Below, one piece after another: positions 1 through 9,278 of a stretch of 64,000 nt of DNA (position 1 is its first letter; each line of letters starts with the position of its first letter). The notes beneath the pieces were generated by a model. The model was not told the DNA's origin and did not search any database. It saw only the letters and a program-made list of their open reading frames with translations. Location of the stretch: the NCBI GenBank assembly GCA_035645145.1, contig DASQNC010000044.1:1-64000 (forward strand), given 5' to 3'. This DNA is from Azospirillaceae bacterium (GTDB lineage Bacteria > Pseudomonadota > Alphaproteobacteria > Azospirillales > Azospirillaceae). The translations under genes and the position numbers were made by a program.

Positions 1-2415
1 CCCGCCAGCTCGTCCCCGATCCAGATCGCCGGCCTGAGGGACGGCGGCTATGCCCTGGCCTGGGAAAGCCCGGACGACAGTGGCGGCGGCATCCGCACCC
101 AGCGCTTCGACGCCAACGGCCAAGCGGCCGGGCCGCCGCAGGACGCCGCCGCCCTCCCCCTCTACACCCAGTCCAGGCCGACGATCACCGGCTTGGCCGA
201 CGGCGGCTACGTCGTGCTGTGGCAGATCAACATTGGCGTGAACAGCCCCACCCCCGGCTGGGACGTCAAGGGTCAGCGCTTCGACGCCAGCGGCGCCAAG
301 GTCGGCAGCGAATTCCAGGTGAACACCGCCGCCGCAGGCGACCAGTTCGAAGCCTCGACCGCGGTGCTGGCCGATGGCGGCTTCGTCGTGGTCTGGCGCA
401 GCCTGAGCGAGGGCAACGGCCGGAGCGACGTCTACGCCCAGCGCTTCGATGCGGCCGGCGCCAAGGTCGGGGGCGAGATTCACGTCAACGGCATCACGAC
501 CGGTTACCAGGGCAAGCCCGACGTCGTCGGCTTGGCCAACGGCGGCTTCGTCGTGGCCTGGGCATCACTCAGCCTGGACGGTTCGGAATCCGGTATCCAG
601 GCCCAGCACTTCGACGCCGCCGGTGCCTCGGTCGGAGGCGAGTTCCGCCTGAACGGGGACACGGCCGGCCGCCAATACGACGTGGTCCTGTCCGCGCGGC
701 CGGACGGCGGCTTCAGCGCCGTCTGGACGTCCGAATTCCAAGACGGCTACGGCGCCGGTCTTGTCACCCGCAGCTTCGTCACGCGTCTCGAAATCCGCGG
801 CACCGCCGGCAACGACACCCTTATGGGCTCGGGCCTCAACGAAATTGTCACGGGCCTCGACGGCAACGACCACCTCTCCGGCGGGGGCGGCAACGACTGG
901 CTGTACGGCGGCCGGGGCGAGGACGTTCTGGAGGGGGGCTCCGGCGCCGACATCATCCATGGCGGCTTCTACGCCATGGATGGTGACGGCGCGCTGGACA
1001 GCGCCTCCTACGCGGGTTCGACCAGCGGCGTCTACATCAACCTGGCCGAGGGACGCGGCTTCAACGCCAGCGCCGACGGCGACCGGCTGTACGGCATCGA
1101 GCGCCTGATCGGCTCCGCCTTCGAGGACTATTTGATCGGCCAGGAAGTCGCCAATGGCTGGGGCACCTACTTCGACGCCGCCCGCTATCTGGCCAGCAAC
1201 CCCGACCTGCGCGCCACCTTCGGCACCGACCTGGCCCGTGCCACCCGGCATTGGGAAAACACTGGCCATCTGGAGGCCCGGCACGGCGCCATGATGGTCA
1301 GCGGCTCGGTCATCGCCTCCGGGGACGGTAACGACACCGTCAAGGGCGGCCGCCGCGACGACTACCTGCTGGGCGGGACCGGAAACGACCGGCTGGAGGG
1401 CCACGCCGGCCATGATTGGCTGTACGGCGAGGCCGGCGGCGACACCCTGAACGGCGGCCAGGGCGACGACCGGCTGTACGGCGGCGAGGGCAGCGACCAA
1501 CTCACCGGCGAACAGGACGAGGACCTGTTGGTCGGAGGTGCCGGCGCCGATATCATCCAGGGCGCCTTCAACACAGCCGGTGGCGACACTGCGATGGACA
1601 CCGCGTCCTACGCGGGCTCGGCCGGCGGCGTCTACGTCAACTTGGCCGAGGGGCGCGGCCTGCGGGCCGATGCCGAGGGCGACCGGCTGTACGGCATCGA
1701 GCGCGTGGTCGGCTCCAAGTACGACGACCACTTGGTCGGCCAGGAGGCGGTGACCCCCTGGGGCACCTACTTCGACGCCGCCCGCTACCTGGCCAGCAAC
1801 CCCGACCTGCGCGCCGCCTTCGGCACCGACCACGCCCGCGCCACCCAGCACTGGGAGACCACCGGCCACCTGGAGGCCCGGCACGGCGCCATGATGGTCG
1901 GCGGCTCGATCCTCGTCGCCGACGCCGGGAACGACACCGTGCACGGCGGCATCCACAACGACTACCTGCTGGGCGGCACCGGCAACGACCAGGTCCACGG
2001 CCAGGGCGGCCACGACTGGCTGTACGGCGAGGCCGGCAGCGACACCCTGAACGGCGGCGACCATGGCGACCGGCTGTACGGCGGCGACGGCAGCGACACC
2101 CTGGACGGCGGGTCGGGGGACGACCGGCTCTACGGCGGCCTGGGCTCGGACACCGTCTACGGCGGGAGCGGCAACGACCTGTTCCTCGGCACGGCCGCGG
2201 AGTTGACCGGGGACCACATCCAGGACTTCGGGCGCGGCGACCGTCTGGTGGTCCTGGGCCGGAACCTCTCGCACCTCAGCGGCACGGCGGCGACGAGCCG
2301 GGTCGGGGTGGGCAGCGAGTGGTGGGAGTACGTGACGCTGTCGGGACCGGAGATGTCCATGGCCCGGTTCCAGGCGTACTGGGACGGCACGAAGACCGAC
2401 ATCTGGCTGGTCTGA
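1..2415 (+). CDS. RTX-type calcium-binding secreted protein, 5' end missing
   Basis: The reading frame is open from base 1, so the gene starts upstream of the window; 804 codons are visible. The first ~250 residues carry repeats of about 45-55 residues containing an L-x-DGGFVVVW motif and a QRFDAAG motif, resembling the repeats found before RTX blocks in large secreted proteins. The rest carries glycine/aspartate nonapeptides of the GGxGxDxLxGG type, which bind calcium after export by type I secretion. Two copies of a module with a YLASNPDLRA motif interrupt the RTX blocks. The C-terminus (after about base 2190) looks like the usual unglycosylated RTX secretion tail. No transporter genes are visible. 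A surface or extracellular role is inferred; the ligand or enzyme activity is unknown. Confidence 0.88.
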   Translation, partial: PASSSPIQIAGLRDGGYALAWESPDDSGGGIRTQRFDANGQAAGPPQDAAALPLYTQSRPTITGLADGGYVVLWQINIGVNSPTPGWDVKGQRFDASGAKVGSEFQVNTAAAGDQFEASTAVLADGGFVVVWRSLSEGNGRSDVYAQRFDAAGAKVGGEIHVNGITTGYQGKPDVVGLANGGFVVAWASLSLDGSESGIQAQHFDAAGASVGGEFRLNGDTAGRQYDVVLSARPDGGFSAVWTSEFQDGYGAGLVTRSFVTRLEIRGTAGNDTLMGSGLNEIVTGLDGNDHLSGGGGNDWLYGGRGEDVLEGGSGADIIHGGFYAMDGDGALDSASYAGSTSGVYINLAEGRGFNASADGDRLYGIERLIGSAFEDYLIGQEVANGWGTYFDAARYLASNPDLRATFGTDLARATRHWENTGHLEARHGAMMVSGSVIASGDGNDTVKGGRRDDYLLGGTGNDRLEGHAGHDWLYGEAGGDTLNGGQGDDRLYGGEGSDQLTGEQDEDLLVGGAGADIIQGAFNTAGGDTAMDTASYAGSAGGVYVNLAEGRGLRADAEGDRLYGIERVVGSKYDDHLVGQEAVTPWGTYFDAARYLASNPDLRAAFGTDHARATQHWETTGHLEARHGAMMVGGSILVADAGNDTVHGGIHNDYLLGGTGNDQVHGQGGHDWLYGEAGSDTLNGGDHGDRLYGGDGSDTLDGGSGDDRLYGGLGSDTVYGGSGNDLFLGTAAELTGDHIQDFGRGDRLVVLGRNLSHLSGTAATSRVGVGSEWWEYVTLSGPEMSMARFQAYWDGTKTDIWLV
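940..2110 (+). repeat. Two in-frame ~570-bp copies at exact 600-bp spacing inside the RTX gene
   Basis: Bases from about 940 to 1510 align with about 1540 to 2110 at a constant offset of exactly 600 bases (200 codons). Each copy encodes a DxASYAGS...VYxNLAEGRG segment, a GDRLYGIER segment, the YLASNPDLRA module and an RTX block. The constant offset with only substitutions indicates a tandem in-frame duplication that kept its frame. Confidence 0.85.
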
Positions 2416-2440
2416 CCCGCCCAGAGGGGGCGGACGATGC

Positions 2441-2467
2441 ACCCCCGGCGGCCGAATCGCCGGGGGT
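2441..2467 (+). terminator. Probable terminator after the RTX gene
   Basis: A 10-bp G+C-rich stem (acccccggcg / cgccgggggt) with a 7-base loop begins 26 bases after the stop codon. It is followed by a short T-containing stretch only, so termination may be imperfect. Confidence 0.55.
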
Positions 2468-2688
2468 TCGTTCAGGCCGGCGGTGACCGCAGCGACAGCC
2501 GAACCGTATGCGGGCCGGCAGGAACAGGGCGAAACCCGGGCGCCGCCATGGGCCGACCGCGCGGCCCCATGGCGAAATAAGCCCGCTGCTCAGCCCGGGC
2601 CATCCTGTCGTTGGCCTTGACGAACAGGCATACGGGCTCATCGTCACCCCAACCTGGATTGGGGCGGCCGAAGATCCGAAGGCGCACC

Positions 2689-4032
2689 CTACTCCGCCGC
2701 CTTCACCGCAGGGGCCGGGGGCCGGGCGGTGAAGGCGGGATGCTCCTTGAGCGCCACCGGCAGCGGCCCGCCGGTGGCCCAATCCAGCAGTTCGACCGTA
2801 TGGACGATCGGAATGCCGGTGCCGGCGGCGATCTGGGTCATGCAGCCGATGTTGCCGGTCGCCACGGCGTCGGGCCGGACCCGTTCGATGTTGGCCACCT
2901 TGCGGTCGCGCAGCCGGCCCGCGATCTCCGGCTGCAGCAGGTTGTAGGTCCCGGCCGAACCGCAGCAGATGTGCCCCTCCGGCACATCGCGCACATCGAA
3001 CCCGGCCGCGGCGAGCAAGCCCTTGGGCTGCGTGCGGATGCGCTGGCCGTGCTGCATCGAGCAGGCGGAATGGTACGCGATGGCCTGTCCCGTCGCCGCA
3101 ACGGGTTCCGACAATCCCAGGTCGGCCATCACCTCGGTCACGTCCTTGGCGAGCGTGCTGATCCGGGCCGCCTTGTCGGCATAGGCCGGATCGTTGCGCA
3201 GCATGAAGCCGTAGTCCTTCACCTGCGTGCCGCAACCGGACGCGTTGATGACGATCGCATCCAACCCGCCCTGTTCGACGAGCCCCCACCAAGCGTCGAT
3301 GTTGGCCTTGGCCGCCCGGTGCGACGGTTCCTCGTGACCCAGATGGTGGACCAGGGCACCGCAGCAGCCGGCCCCCTTCGGCACCACCACCTCGGCCCCG
3401 TGGCGGGTCAGGAGGCGAACGGTCGCCTCGTTGATTTCAGGGGCCAGCACCTGCTGGGCGCAGCCGGCCAACAGCGCCACCCGCATGCGCCTGGGCGCTT
3501 GCGCGGGATGCGCGGCTCCCGGCCGGTCGGCCCAGTTGGGGCCGTGGAACGTCCTGGGCGCCATGGCGAGGAGCGGGCGCAGCTTCCGGGGCAGCAGCCG
3601 GGCGAAGGGCCTGGCGGCCTGGGCACCCAACAGCGACAGGCGGAACAGCGTGGGGCGCGGCAGCACCACGGCCAGCAGCCGCCGCAGCAGCCGTTCGGAC
3701 AGCGGGCGCCTGTAGGTCTTCTCGATGTGCACCCGCGCATGGTCGACCAAGTGCTGGTAATGCACCCCCGACGGGCAGGTGGTCATGCAGGACAGGCAGG
3801 ACAGGCAGCGGTCCACATGCTTGACCTCCCCCGCCGTCGGCGGGCGGTCGTTCTCCAGCATGTCCTTCATCAGGTAGATGCGGCCGCGCGGGCTGTCCAA
3901 CTCGTCGCCCAGCAGCAGATAGGTCGGGCACGTGGCCGTGCAGAACCCGCAGTGCACGCACTTGCGCAGGATCTTTTCGGACTCCGCCGTGTCCGGATTG
4001 CTCAACTGGGCGGGGGTGAAGTTGGTCTGCAT
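2689..4032 (-). CDS. glcF: Glycolate oxidase iron-sulfur subunit GlcF
   Basis: 447 aa. GlcF is the electron-transfer subunit of the glycolate oxidase complex, which oxidises glycolate (and D-lactate) to glyoxylate at the membrane. Two ferredoxin-like clusters lie near the N-terminus (CVHCGFCTATCP at about residue 25 and CLSCLSCMTTCP at about residue 76), and the C-terminal half has two CCG domains (GCCGALVHHLG, CCGSAGTYN). It is the last gene of glcD-glcE-glcF on the minus strand and starts 7 bases after the glcE stop, so the three subunits are co-transcribed. Length and domains are as expected for GlcF. No glcB or regulator lies beside it. Confidence 0.95.
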   Translation of the reverse strand: MQTNFTPAQLSNPDTAESEKILRKCVHCGFCTATCPTYLLLGDELDSPRGRIYLMKDMLENDRPPTAGEVKHVDRCLSCLSCMTTCPSGVHYQHLVDHARVHIEKTYRRPLSERLLRRLLAVVLPRPTLFRLSLLGAQAARPFARLLPRKLRPLLAMAPRTFHGPNWADRPGAAHPAQAPRRMRVALLAGCAQQVLAPEINEATVRLLTRHGAEVVVPKGAGCCGALVHHLGHEEPSHRAAKANIDAWWGLVEQGGLDAIVINASGCGTQVKDYGFMLRNDPAYADKAARISTLAKDVTEVMADLGLSEPVAATGQAIAYHSACSMQHGQRIRTQPKGLLAAAGFDVRDVPEGHICCGSAGTYNLLQPEIAGRLRDRKVANIERVRPDAVATGNIGCMTQIAAGTGIPIVHTVELLDWATGGPLPVALKEHPAFTARPPAPAVKAAE

Positions 4033-4039
4033 GATCCGC

Positions 4040-5251
4040 TCACACGCCCGCGGCCATACGGCCGGGGTTGAGAATACGGCCGGGGTCGAAGCCCGCCTTC
4101 ACCCGCGCCGCCAGGGCGGCCAGCGCCGGCGGTTGCGGATGGAAGACGTCGACCACGGCCCGGACGGGTTCGGGCGCTCGCATCAAGGTGGCATGCCCCC
4201 CGACGGCCGCGACCGCGGCCCGGATCACGGCGGCTCCGCCATCCTCCGGCCCCGACGGTGCGACCCCGATCCAGATGAGGCCGCCGCCCCAATCATGGAA
4301 GGCCTGTGCGTCCACGTCGCGGGCGACCTGGGCGGCGACGGATGCCCCGGCGGCGGGCGGCACCGAGACCCGCCAGACGACGCGGGTCCGGTCCGCCACA
4401 AAGGGTTGGACGTCGCGCACCGCCCGCCAGAACACCTTGGATGCGTCGGTATCCAGGGACGAGATCTCGCCGAATCCCATCAGAAGATCGGCCAGTTGGG
4501 TGGCCCGGGGCCCGACCGACGCCTCCACCCCCTCGATCCGGATCGCGGTGGCCGGTCCGGGCAGGCCGGGGAACGCGTGGGCGACGGCCGCCGGGATATG
4601 GGCGGCGGACGAAACCTCGTGCGGGCTTTTCAGAGCCGCCGCCATGGTGCGGATGGCGGTGGCGTCGTCCAGGCCGTGCACCAGCAGGGTGCGGACGGTC
4701 GCCGGTGCGGGGAGCACCTTCACCGACACTTCGGTCAGCGCGGCCAGCGTTCCATAGGAGCCCGCCACCAGCTTCATCAGGTCGTAGCCGGTGACGTTCT
4801 TCACGACCCTGGCCCCGGCCTTGAACGCCTCGCCCCGGCCGCTGACGGCCGAGAAGCCGAGGAAGTGGTCACGGGCCGCGCCGGCCTGGATGCGCCGCGG
4901 GCCTGCGAGGTTGCACCCCAGGGCGCCACCCAGCGTCCCCTGCCCCGCCTCCCCGCCCAGCAGGGGGCCGAGATCGGCGGGCTCGAACGCGAAGTGTTGC
5001 CCCTCGGCGGCAAGCAGCCCCTCGAGTTCCGCCATCGGCGTTCCGGGCCGGGCGGTCAGCACCAACTCCGCCGGCTCGTAGTCCACGACGCCGGACAGGC
5101 CGGACAGGTCGAGCGTGTGCGCGGCCTGCACCGGCCGGCCGAGCCCCCGCTTGGTGCCGCGCCCCACCAGCTCCAATGCCTGTTCCTCCGATGCCGCCCA
5201 GCGGACGACCTCGGCCACCTCGTCGGGTGTCTTCGGCGTGAATGTGCTCAT
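4040..5251 (-). CDS. glcE: Glycolate oxidase FAD-binding subunit GlcE
   Basis: 403 aa. GlcE is the second flavin-binding subunit of glycolate oxidase. The N-terminal half has the PCMH-type FAD fold (VGRGTKRGLG near residue 30, TLGGALGCNLAGPRR near residue 107), and the C-terminus ends FDPGRILNPGRM, typical of this family. The start ATG at 5251 has a GAAGGA ribosome-binding site. It lies 10 bases after glcD and 7 bases before glcF, which fits tight translational coupling of the complex. Confidence 0.95.
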   Translation of the reverse strand: MSTFTPKTPDEVAEVVRWAASEEQALELVGRGTKRGLGRPVQAAHTLDLSGLSGVVDYEPAELVLTARPGTPMAELEGLLAAEGQHFAFEPADLGPLLGGEAGQGTLGGALGCNLAGPRRIQAGAARDHFLGFSAVSGRGEAFKAGARVVKNVTGYDLMKLVAGSYGTLAALTEVSVKVLPAPATVRTLLVHGLDDATAIRTMAAALKSPHEVSSAAHIPAAVAHAFPGLPGPATAIRIEGVEASVGPRATQLADLLMGFGEISSLDTDASKVFWRAVRDVQPFVADRTRVVWRVSVPPAAGASVAAQVARDVDAQAFHDWGGGLIWIGVAPSGPEDGGAAVIRAAVAAVGGHATLMRAPEPVRAVVDVFHPQPPALAALAARVKAGFDPGRILNPGRMAAGV

Positions 5252-5261
5252 GCCCCGTCCT

Positions 5262-6749
5262 TCAGAACCGCGGCAGGTCCGGGAAGGGCAACTGGCCCTT
5301 GGACACCTTCATCCAGCCCAGGTCCGCGCAACGGTGGAGCTGCGGGAAGACCTTGCCGGGGTTCATCAGCCCGTCCGGATCGAACGCGCACTTGACCCGC
5401 ATCTGCTGGTCCAGGTCGATCCGGTCGAACTGCACCGGCATCAAATCGCGCTTTTCCACGCCGACGCCGTGTTCGCCCGTGAGCACTCCGCCCACCTCCA
5501 CGCACAGGCGCAGGATGTCGGCCCCGAACGCCTCCGCCCGCTCCAGCTCGCCCGGAACATTGGCATCGTACAGGATCAGGGGATGCAGGTTGCCGTCGCC
5601 GGCATGGAACACGTTCGCCACACGCAGCCGGTGCTTTTCGGACAGTTCCTGCATCCGCCTCAGGACCTCGGGCAGGCGCTTGCGGGGGATCGTCCCGTCC
5701 ATGCACAGGTAGTCCGGGCTGATGCGGCCGGCCGCCGGGAATGCCGCCTTGCGCCCTGCCCAGAAGATCGCGCGCTCATCCTCGCTCCTGGACAGCCGGC
5801 ACGAAACCGCACCGTGGGCCGTGGCGATCTCCTGCACGCGCCCGGCCAGGTACTCCACCTCCTCCGGCGGGCCGTCCAGTTCGACGATCAGGATGGCTTC
5901 CACGTCCAGGGGATAGCCGGCGTTGACGAACGCCTCGGCCGCATGGATGGCTGGCTTGTCCATCATTTCCATCCCACCGGGAATGATCCCGGCGGCGATG
6001 ATGGCGGCCACGCAGTCGCCCGCGGCCTCGTTCGAGTGGAAGCCGATCAACGCCGCCTTCGCCGTCTGCGGCCTGCGCAGGATGCGCACGGTCACCTCGG
6101 TCACCACACCGAGGAGCCCTTCCGACCCGACCATCAGGCCCAGAAGGTCGTAGCCTTCGGAGTCCAGGTGCTTGCCGCCCAGCCGAACCACGGTGCCGTC
6201 CATCAGCACCATCTGGATGCCCAGGACATTGTTGGTGGTCAGCCCGTATTTGAGGCAGTGCACGCCGCCCGAATTCTCGGCGACGTTGCCGCCGATGGTG
6301 CAGGCGATCTGCGAGGACGGGTCGGGCGCGTAATAGAACCCCTCGTCCTGGACGGCCCAGGTGATGCCGAGGTTGGTGACGCCCGGCTGCACGACGGCGA
6401 CACGGTTGTCGTAATCGATGTCCAGCACCTTGTTGAACTTGCCCATGCCGAGCACGATGCCGTCGGCCAGCGGCAGGGCTCCGCCGGACAGGGATGTGCC
6501 CGCCCCACGCGGCACGACCTTCACGCCCATGTCCTGGCACAGGCGCAGAACGGCGCTGACCTGCTCGACGGTTTCGGGCAGAACCACGACCATCGGCAGT
6601 TGACGATAGGCTGTCAGCGCATCGGTTTCGTAGGCGCGGAGTTCGCGCTCCTCGGTGATGACGCCCTCGCCGGGGACGATATCGCGCAGGCGTTCGATCA
6701 ACACCGCGCGATTCTGCAACGCGGTGGCGTCCGGTTTGGGCATCCGCAT
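5262..6749 (-). CDS. glcD: Glycolate oxidase catalytic subunit GlcD
   Basis: 495 aa with the start chosen at 6749, where GGGAG lies eight bases upstream of the ATG; a longer in-frame reading to 6827 lacks such a site. GlcD is the FAD-linked subunit that oxidises glycolate. It has the FAD pyrophosphate loop VPRGAGTSLSGGALP at about residue 80, a GGNVAENSGGVHCLKYG segment near 150, and the C-terminal HAGDGNLHP and GEHGVG motifs of the VAO-type FAD-linked oxidase C-terminal domain. First gene of glcDEF. The 237 bases upstream separate it from a divergent gene and should hold both promoters. Confidence 0.95.
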   Translation of the reverse strand: MRMPKPDATALQNRAVLIERLRDIVPGEGVITEERELRAYETDALTAYRQLPMVVVLPETVEQVSAVLRLCQDMGVKVVPRGAGTSLSGGALPLADGIVLGMGKFNKVLDIDYDNRVAVVQPGVTNLGITWAVQDEGFYYAPDPSSQIACTIGGNVAENSGGVHCLKYGLTTNNVLGIQMVLMDGTVVRLGGKHLDSEGYDLLGLMVGSEGLLGVVTEVTVRILRRPQTAKAALIGFHSNEAAGDCVAAIIAAGIIPGGMEMMDKPAIHAAEAFVNAGYPLDVEAILIVELDGPPEEVEYLAGRVQEIATAHGAVSCRLSRSEDERAIFWAGRKAAFPAAGRISPDYLCMDGTIPRKRLPEVLRRMQELSEKHRLRVANVFHAGDGNLHPLILYDANVPGELERAEAFGADILRLCVEVGGVLTGEHGVGVEKRDLMPVQFDRIDLDQQMRVKCAFDPDGLMNPGKVFPQLHRCADLGWMKVSKGQLPFPDLPRF

Positions 6750-6986
6750 GGCCGTGTCTCCCGCCCGGCGTCGATGCGAAACGCGGGCGATTGGCCCCCG
6801 CACGCCGGACGGCCGGAGTGGTAGCACCCCGCGTGCAACAGCGGCAACACCCCCTTTCCCCTTGATATGGGGGCGGCAAGGAAGGTCCGGCGCCGTCCCG
6901 GATGGCGCGTCCGGCCGCCCTTCGGCACTGGACTTTCCACTTGGTTTGTGTGCGCCTTACCGTGAGAGGCAGGGCGAGGGATCGGG

Positions 6987-7670
6987 TTGAGTCCGACCGT
7001 GCATAGCAAGGATTGGCACCGCGATCCCGATGAGGCACAGGGTCCGGCAATCGGCAGGGGCCGGGTGGCATGGGCGAAGGCGCGGGCGACGCTCTGGGCG
7101 GCGCAGGCCCTTCTCGTTGCTGTCCGGTGGCTGCGCCGGTCCTGGGAACGGCTGGACGCCAAACGCGTGCAACGCGAGCAGGCCCGGCGGGCAAAGGTCG
7201 ACCGGCGGCGGATCGCCCGCGCCGCGCTGACCGCGCCGTTCCGCGCACTCTATGAAATCGTGGATCTCGCAGCCGCCCTGGTGGTCGCCGCGGCGGACCT
7301 GTTCCTGGCCATGTGCGCCGGAATCGGCCTGTTCGTCGTGGTCGGCACCCTGGTGTCGGTGTGGGTGCTGTCGGACCCGGCGCGCATGCGGTTCGTGGCT
7401 GGGACCGCCCTGGATTTCGTGGACGCCCACAGGAACGAGATCCTGGCGCGTGAGGCGGATGTGCGGGCGGCGATCGGCCTTGGTCCGGCGGACCGTGGTG
7501 CGCCAGCGCAACAATCCGCGCCGCCGGCGGCGCCCCCCCAGGCCCAGACCGTCGCCCCCTTGGCGCCTCAGCCGCCGCCCCCGGCACCGCCGCCCGGCGC
7601 GGCCGCCCCGCCGGCCAGCCCCCCGGGCGGATGGACCACGGCCCCGGTCACGATCCGCCAATCACGTTAG
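6987..7670 (+). CDS. Membrane protein of unknown function with Pro/Ala-rich tail
   Basis: 227 aa from a TTG start with a GAGGGA ribosome-binding site five bases upstream; a GTG four codons later is the alternative. The N-terminal ~90 residues are basic and helical (RRSWERLDAKRVQREQARR), followed by a long hydrophobic stretch at about residues 90-125 that can cross the membrane once or twice, then a soluble helix. The last ~60 residues are a low-complexity proline/alanine tail. It is transcribed away from glcDEF. I do not recognise a family; a membrane-anchored role is all the sequence supports. Confidence 0.6.
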   Translation: MSPTVHSKDWHRDPDEAQGPAIGRGRVAWAKARATLWAAQALLVAVRWLRRSWERLDAKRVQREQARRAKVDRRRIARAALTAPFRALYEIVDLAAALVVAAADLFLAMCAGIGLFVVVGTLVSVWVLSDPARMRFVAGTALDFVDAHRNEILAREADVRAAIGLGPADRGAPAQQSAPPAAPPQAQTVAPLAPQPPPPAPPPGAAAPPASPPGGWTTAPVTIRQSR

Positions 7671-7757
7671 GGCGTTGAGGCACGACCGTTGGCCCCAATG
7701 GGCCGGGCGCGCGGATTGGGTGCAAACAGGGCCTGGGCGCAAACAGAGGCCCAGCGC

Positions 7758-7790
7758 AAAGCAAAACCGCGCCGGGATGCGGCGCGGTTT
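7758..7790 (-). terminator. rpmJ terminator
   Basis: A 10-bp stem (aaaccgcgcc / ggcgcggttt) with a 7-base loop. Read on the minus strand it is followed by TTTTGCTTT, and it lies about 50 bases beyond the rpmJ stop. It can also stop plus-strand transcripts from the gene ending at 7670. Confidence 0.75.
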
Positions 7791-7837
7791 CATCAACGCT
7801 CGGACAGTGGCGGCCGGAACAAATCCGGCCGACTGGC

Positions 7838-7963
7838 TCAGCCCTGGCGGGCCTTGAAGCGCGGATTCTGCTTGTTGATGACGTACACCCGGCCCTTGCG
7901 GCGCACGATGCGGCAGCCCTTGTGCCGGGTCTTCATCGACTTGAGGGAGTTCACGATCTTCAT
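7838..7963 (-). CDS. rpmJ: 50S ribosomal protein L36
   Basis: 41 aa, beginning [17 protein letters not shown] and ending [12 protein letters not shown]. It is a small basic component of the large ribosomal subunit. Canonical L36 carries a zinc knuckle with three Cys and one His; here only one Cys and one His remain, which is the zinc-independent form usual in alphaproteobacteria. It is a lone gene with its own terminator, as is common for this form. Confidence 0.93.
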   Translation of the reverse strand: MKIVNSLKSMKTRHKGCRIVRRKGRVYVINKQNPRFKARQG

Positions 7964-8060
7964 GACACGCAAATCCTATGGGAAGGGCCCGGCGAGCGCC
8001 TGCCCGAAGTCGCCGGAAATTATGTAGCACGCCCCGGCCTGTCAAGCGTGGCTTGCACCC

Positions 8061-9032
8061 TCAACTGGAGGGTTTCAGCGCATAGAACCGGTAGCACCGC
8101 AGTCCGGCCTCGAACGCGGCGATCCGGGCGGCCCAAAGATTCACCTCCGCGAGGACGGCCTGCTTGGTGTCCCCCATGACCGTGTGCTCCCCCAGGAAAC
8201 CGGAGAGCTTCTGGATGGCGGAAACGACCTGTGCCCGGTGCGCGTCGGTGACGTCCTCGGCAACACGCACGTCGAGGTTCCGACGCTTCAGGTTGCCCTC
8301 GTGCTGGGCCAGCGTCCAAGGGGACGGGGCCAATGGCTCGGTGGCGCGCCAGTTGGTGATCGCCGGCGCGTCGGAGGGTTCGTCGACGAACACGTAGTCC
8401 GTGTAGAGGAGCTGCCCGCGGGGCTTGAGCGCCCGCTCGATCCCATCGAAAAGGCGGTCCTTCTCCTTGATGGCGAAGAACAGCTCCCTGGCGAAGACGC
8501 AGTCGACCCGCTTGTTGTACTTGAACGACTCGGGATCGTAGGGAACGATCGGCGCCTGCTTGGTCATGCCCAGCTTCTTGGAGCGCTCCATCCCCTCCGC
8601 CGCGAGCAGGGGATTCGGCTCCAACCCGGTGATCCAGGTCCCGAACGCATCCACCATGATTCGCGCGGCTCCGCCAAGCCCGGCGTGCAAATCGAGCACG
8701 CTCATGGCCGGGTTCAGCCCCAGCGGCCTGACCATCTCGGAGATGTAGTCCTGACCACCCGGCGAAACGAAACCCTCGCCCCAGATCTTCTCGGCGACCC
8801 CGATCCGGGTGGCGGTCCACAGCGGCTTGCCGTGGCGGTCCAGCCCCTTGTTGGCGAAGGCCGCGTAGTCGACCTCCACCTCATCGAGGTCGGCCCCCTT
8901 CCGGGCACTCATCCAGCGGCGGAATGCGTCGAGATCGTACCCCTCCCACCATGCGATGAAGCGAATCCTCGCCTCTTCCAGCACGGCCTCGGTGTCGGGC
9001 CCCAACCGCAGCTTGAAATGGGACAACTGCAT
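8061..9032 (-). CDS. Class I SAM-dependent methyltransferase, substrate unknown
   Basis: 323 aa from the ATG at 9032; a GTG at 9074 would add 14 residues but has no good ribosome-binding site. The SAM-binding glycine-rich loop reads VLDLHAGLGGAAR at about residue 110, followed by an acidic residue at the end of the next strand (GLEPN). A post-loop LLYTDYVFVDEPSD segment fits a small-molecule methyltransferase fold. The ~95-residue N-terminal extension (IAWWEGYDLDAFRRWM) is not part of the fold. The substrate cannot be told, and the gene stands alone between rpmJ and tRNA-Val. Confidence 0.75.
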   Translation of the reverse strand: MQLSHFKLRLGPDTEAVLEEARIRFIAWWEGYDLDAFRRWMSARKGADLDEVEVDYAAFANKGLDRHGKPLWTATRIGVAEKIWGEGFVSPGGQDYISEMVRPLGLNPAMSVLDLHAGLGGAARIMVDAFGTWITGLEPNPLLAAEGMERSKKLGMTKQAPIVPYDPESFKYNKRVDCVFARELFFAIKEKDRLFDGIERALKPRGQLLYTDYVFVDEPSDAPAITNWRATEPLAPSPWTLAQHEGNLKRRNLDVRVAEDVTDAHRAQVVSAIQKLSGFLGEHTVMGDTKQAVLAEVNLWAARIAAFEAGLRCYRFYALKPSS

Positions 9033-9199
9033 TGGGCGCAGGGCTCCGACGATATCTAAGGGGACCGCTCCCACCCCCGTCCGGAGTTACCACCAGCGGC
9101 GGCAGCATCATACGGACGGCCTGGGCACCCAACCAAAATTCAGGTGGATGGCATTTATGTCAAGGCGGATCTAAAGCCGCGCGCCGTATGGGGCTCGAC

Positions 9200-9224
9200 A
9201 AAAAGGAGCGGCGCGGAAACCGCT
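9200..9224 (-). terminator. Weak terminator downstream of tRNA-Val
   Basis: On the minus strand a five-base stem (AGCGG / CCGCT) is followed by CC and five Ts. It lies about 50 bases beyond the tRNA 3' end and would end the tRNA transcript. Confidence 0.45.
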
Positions 9225-9237
9225 TGACCGGCTAACC

Positions 9238-9278
9238 CACTCCCTCACCGTCCGGATCGACCGGACGGTGAGGGAGTG
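9238..9278 (-). other. Perfect 18-bp hairpin abutting the tRNA-Val 3' end
   Basis: Stem 9238-9255 pairs perfectly with 9261-9278 across a five-base loop (atcga). The right arm overlaps the last two bases of the encoded CCA tail. No U tract follows directly. It may act as a transcription barrier or as a recognition site for 3'-end processing. Confidence 0.7.

Noticed and set aside
565-2442. Long minus-strand reading frame opposite the RTX gene
   Set aside because: It is the complement of a high-G+C repeat gene; such shadows are open by composition, and its content is low-complexity Val/Ala without family motifs.
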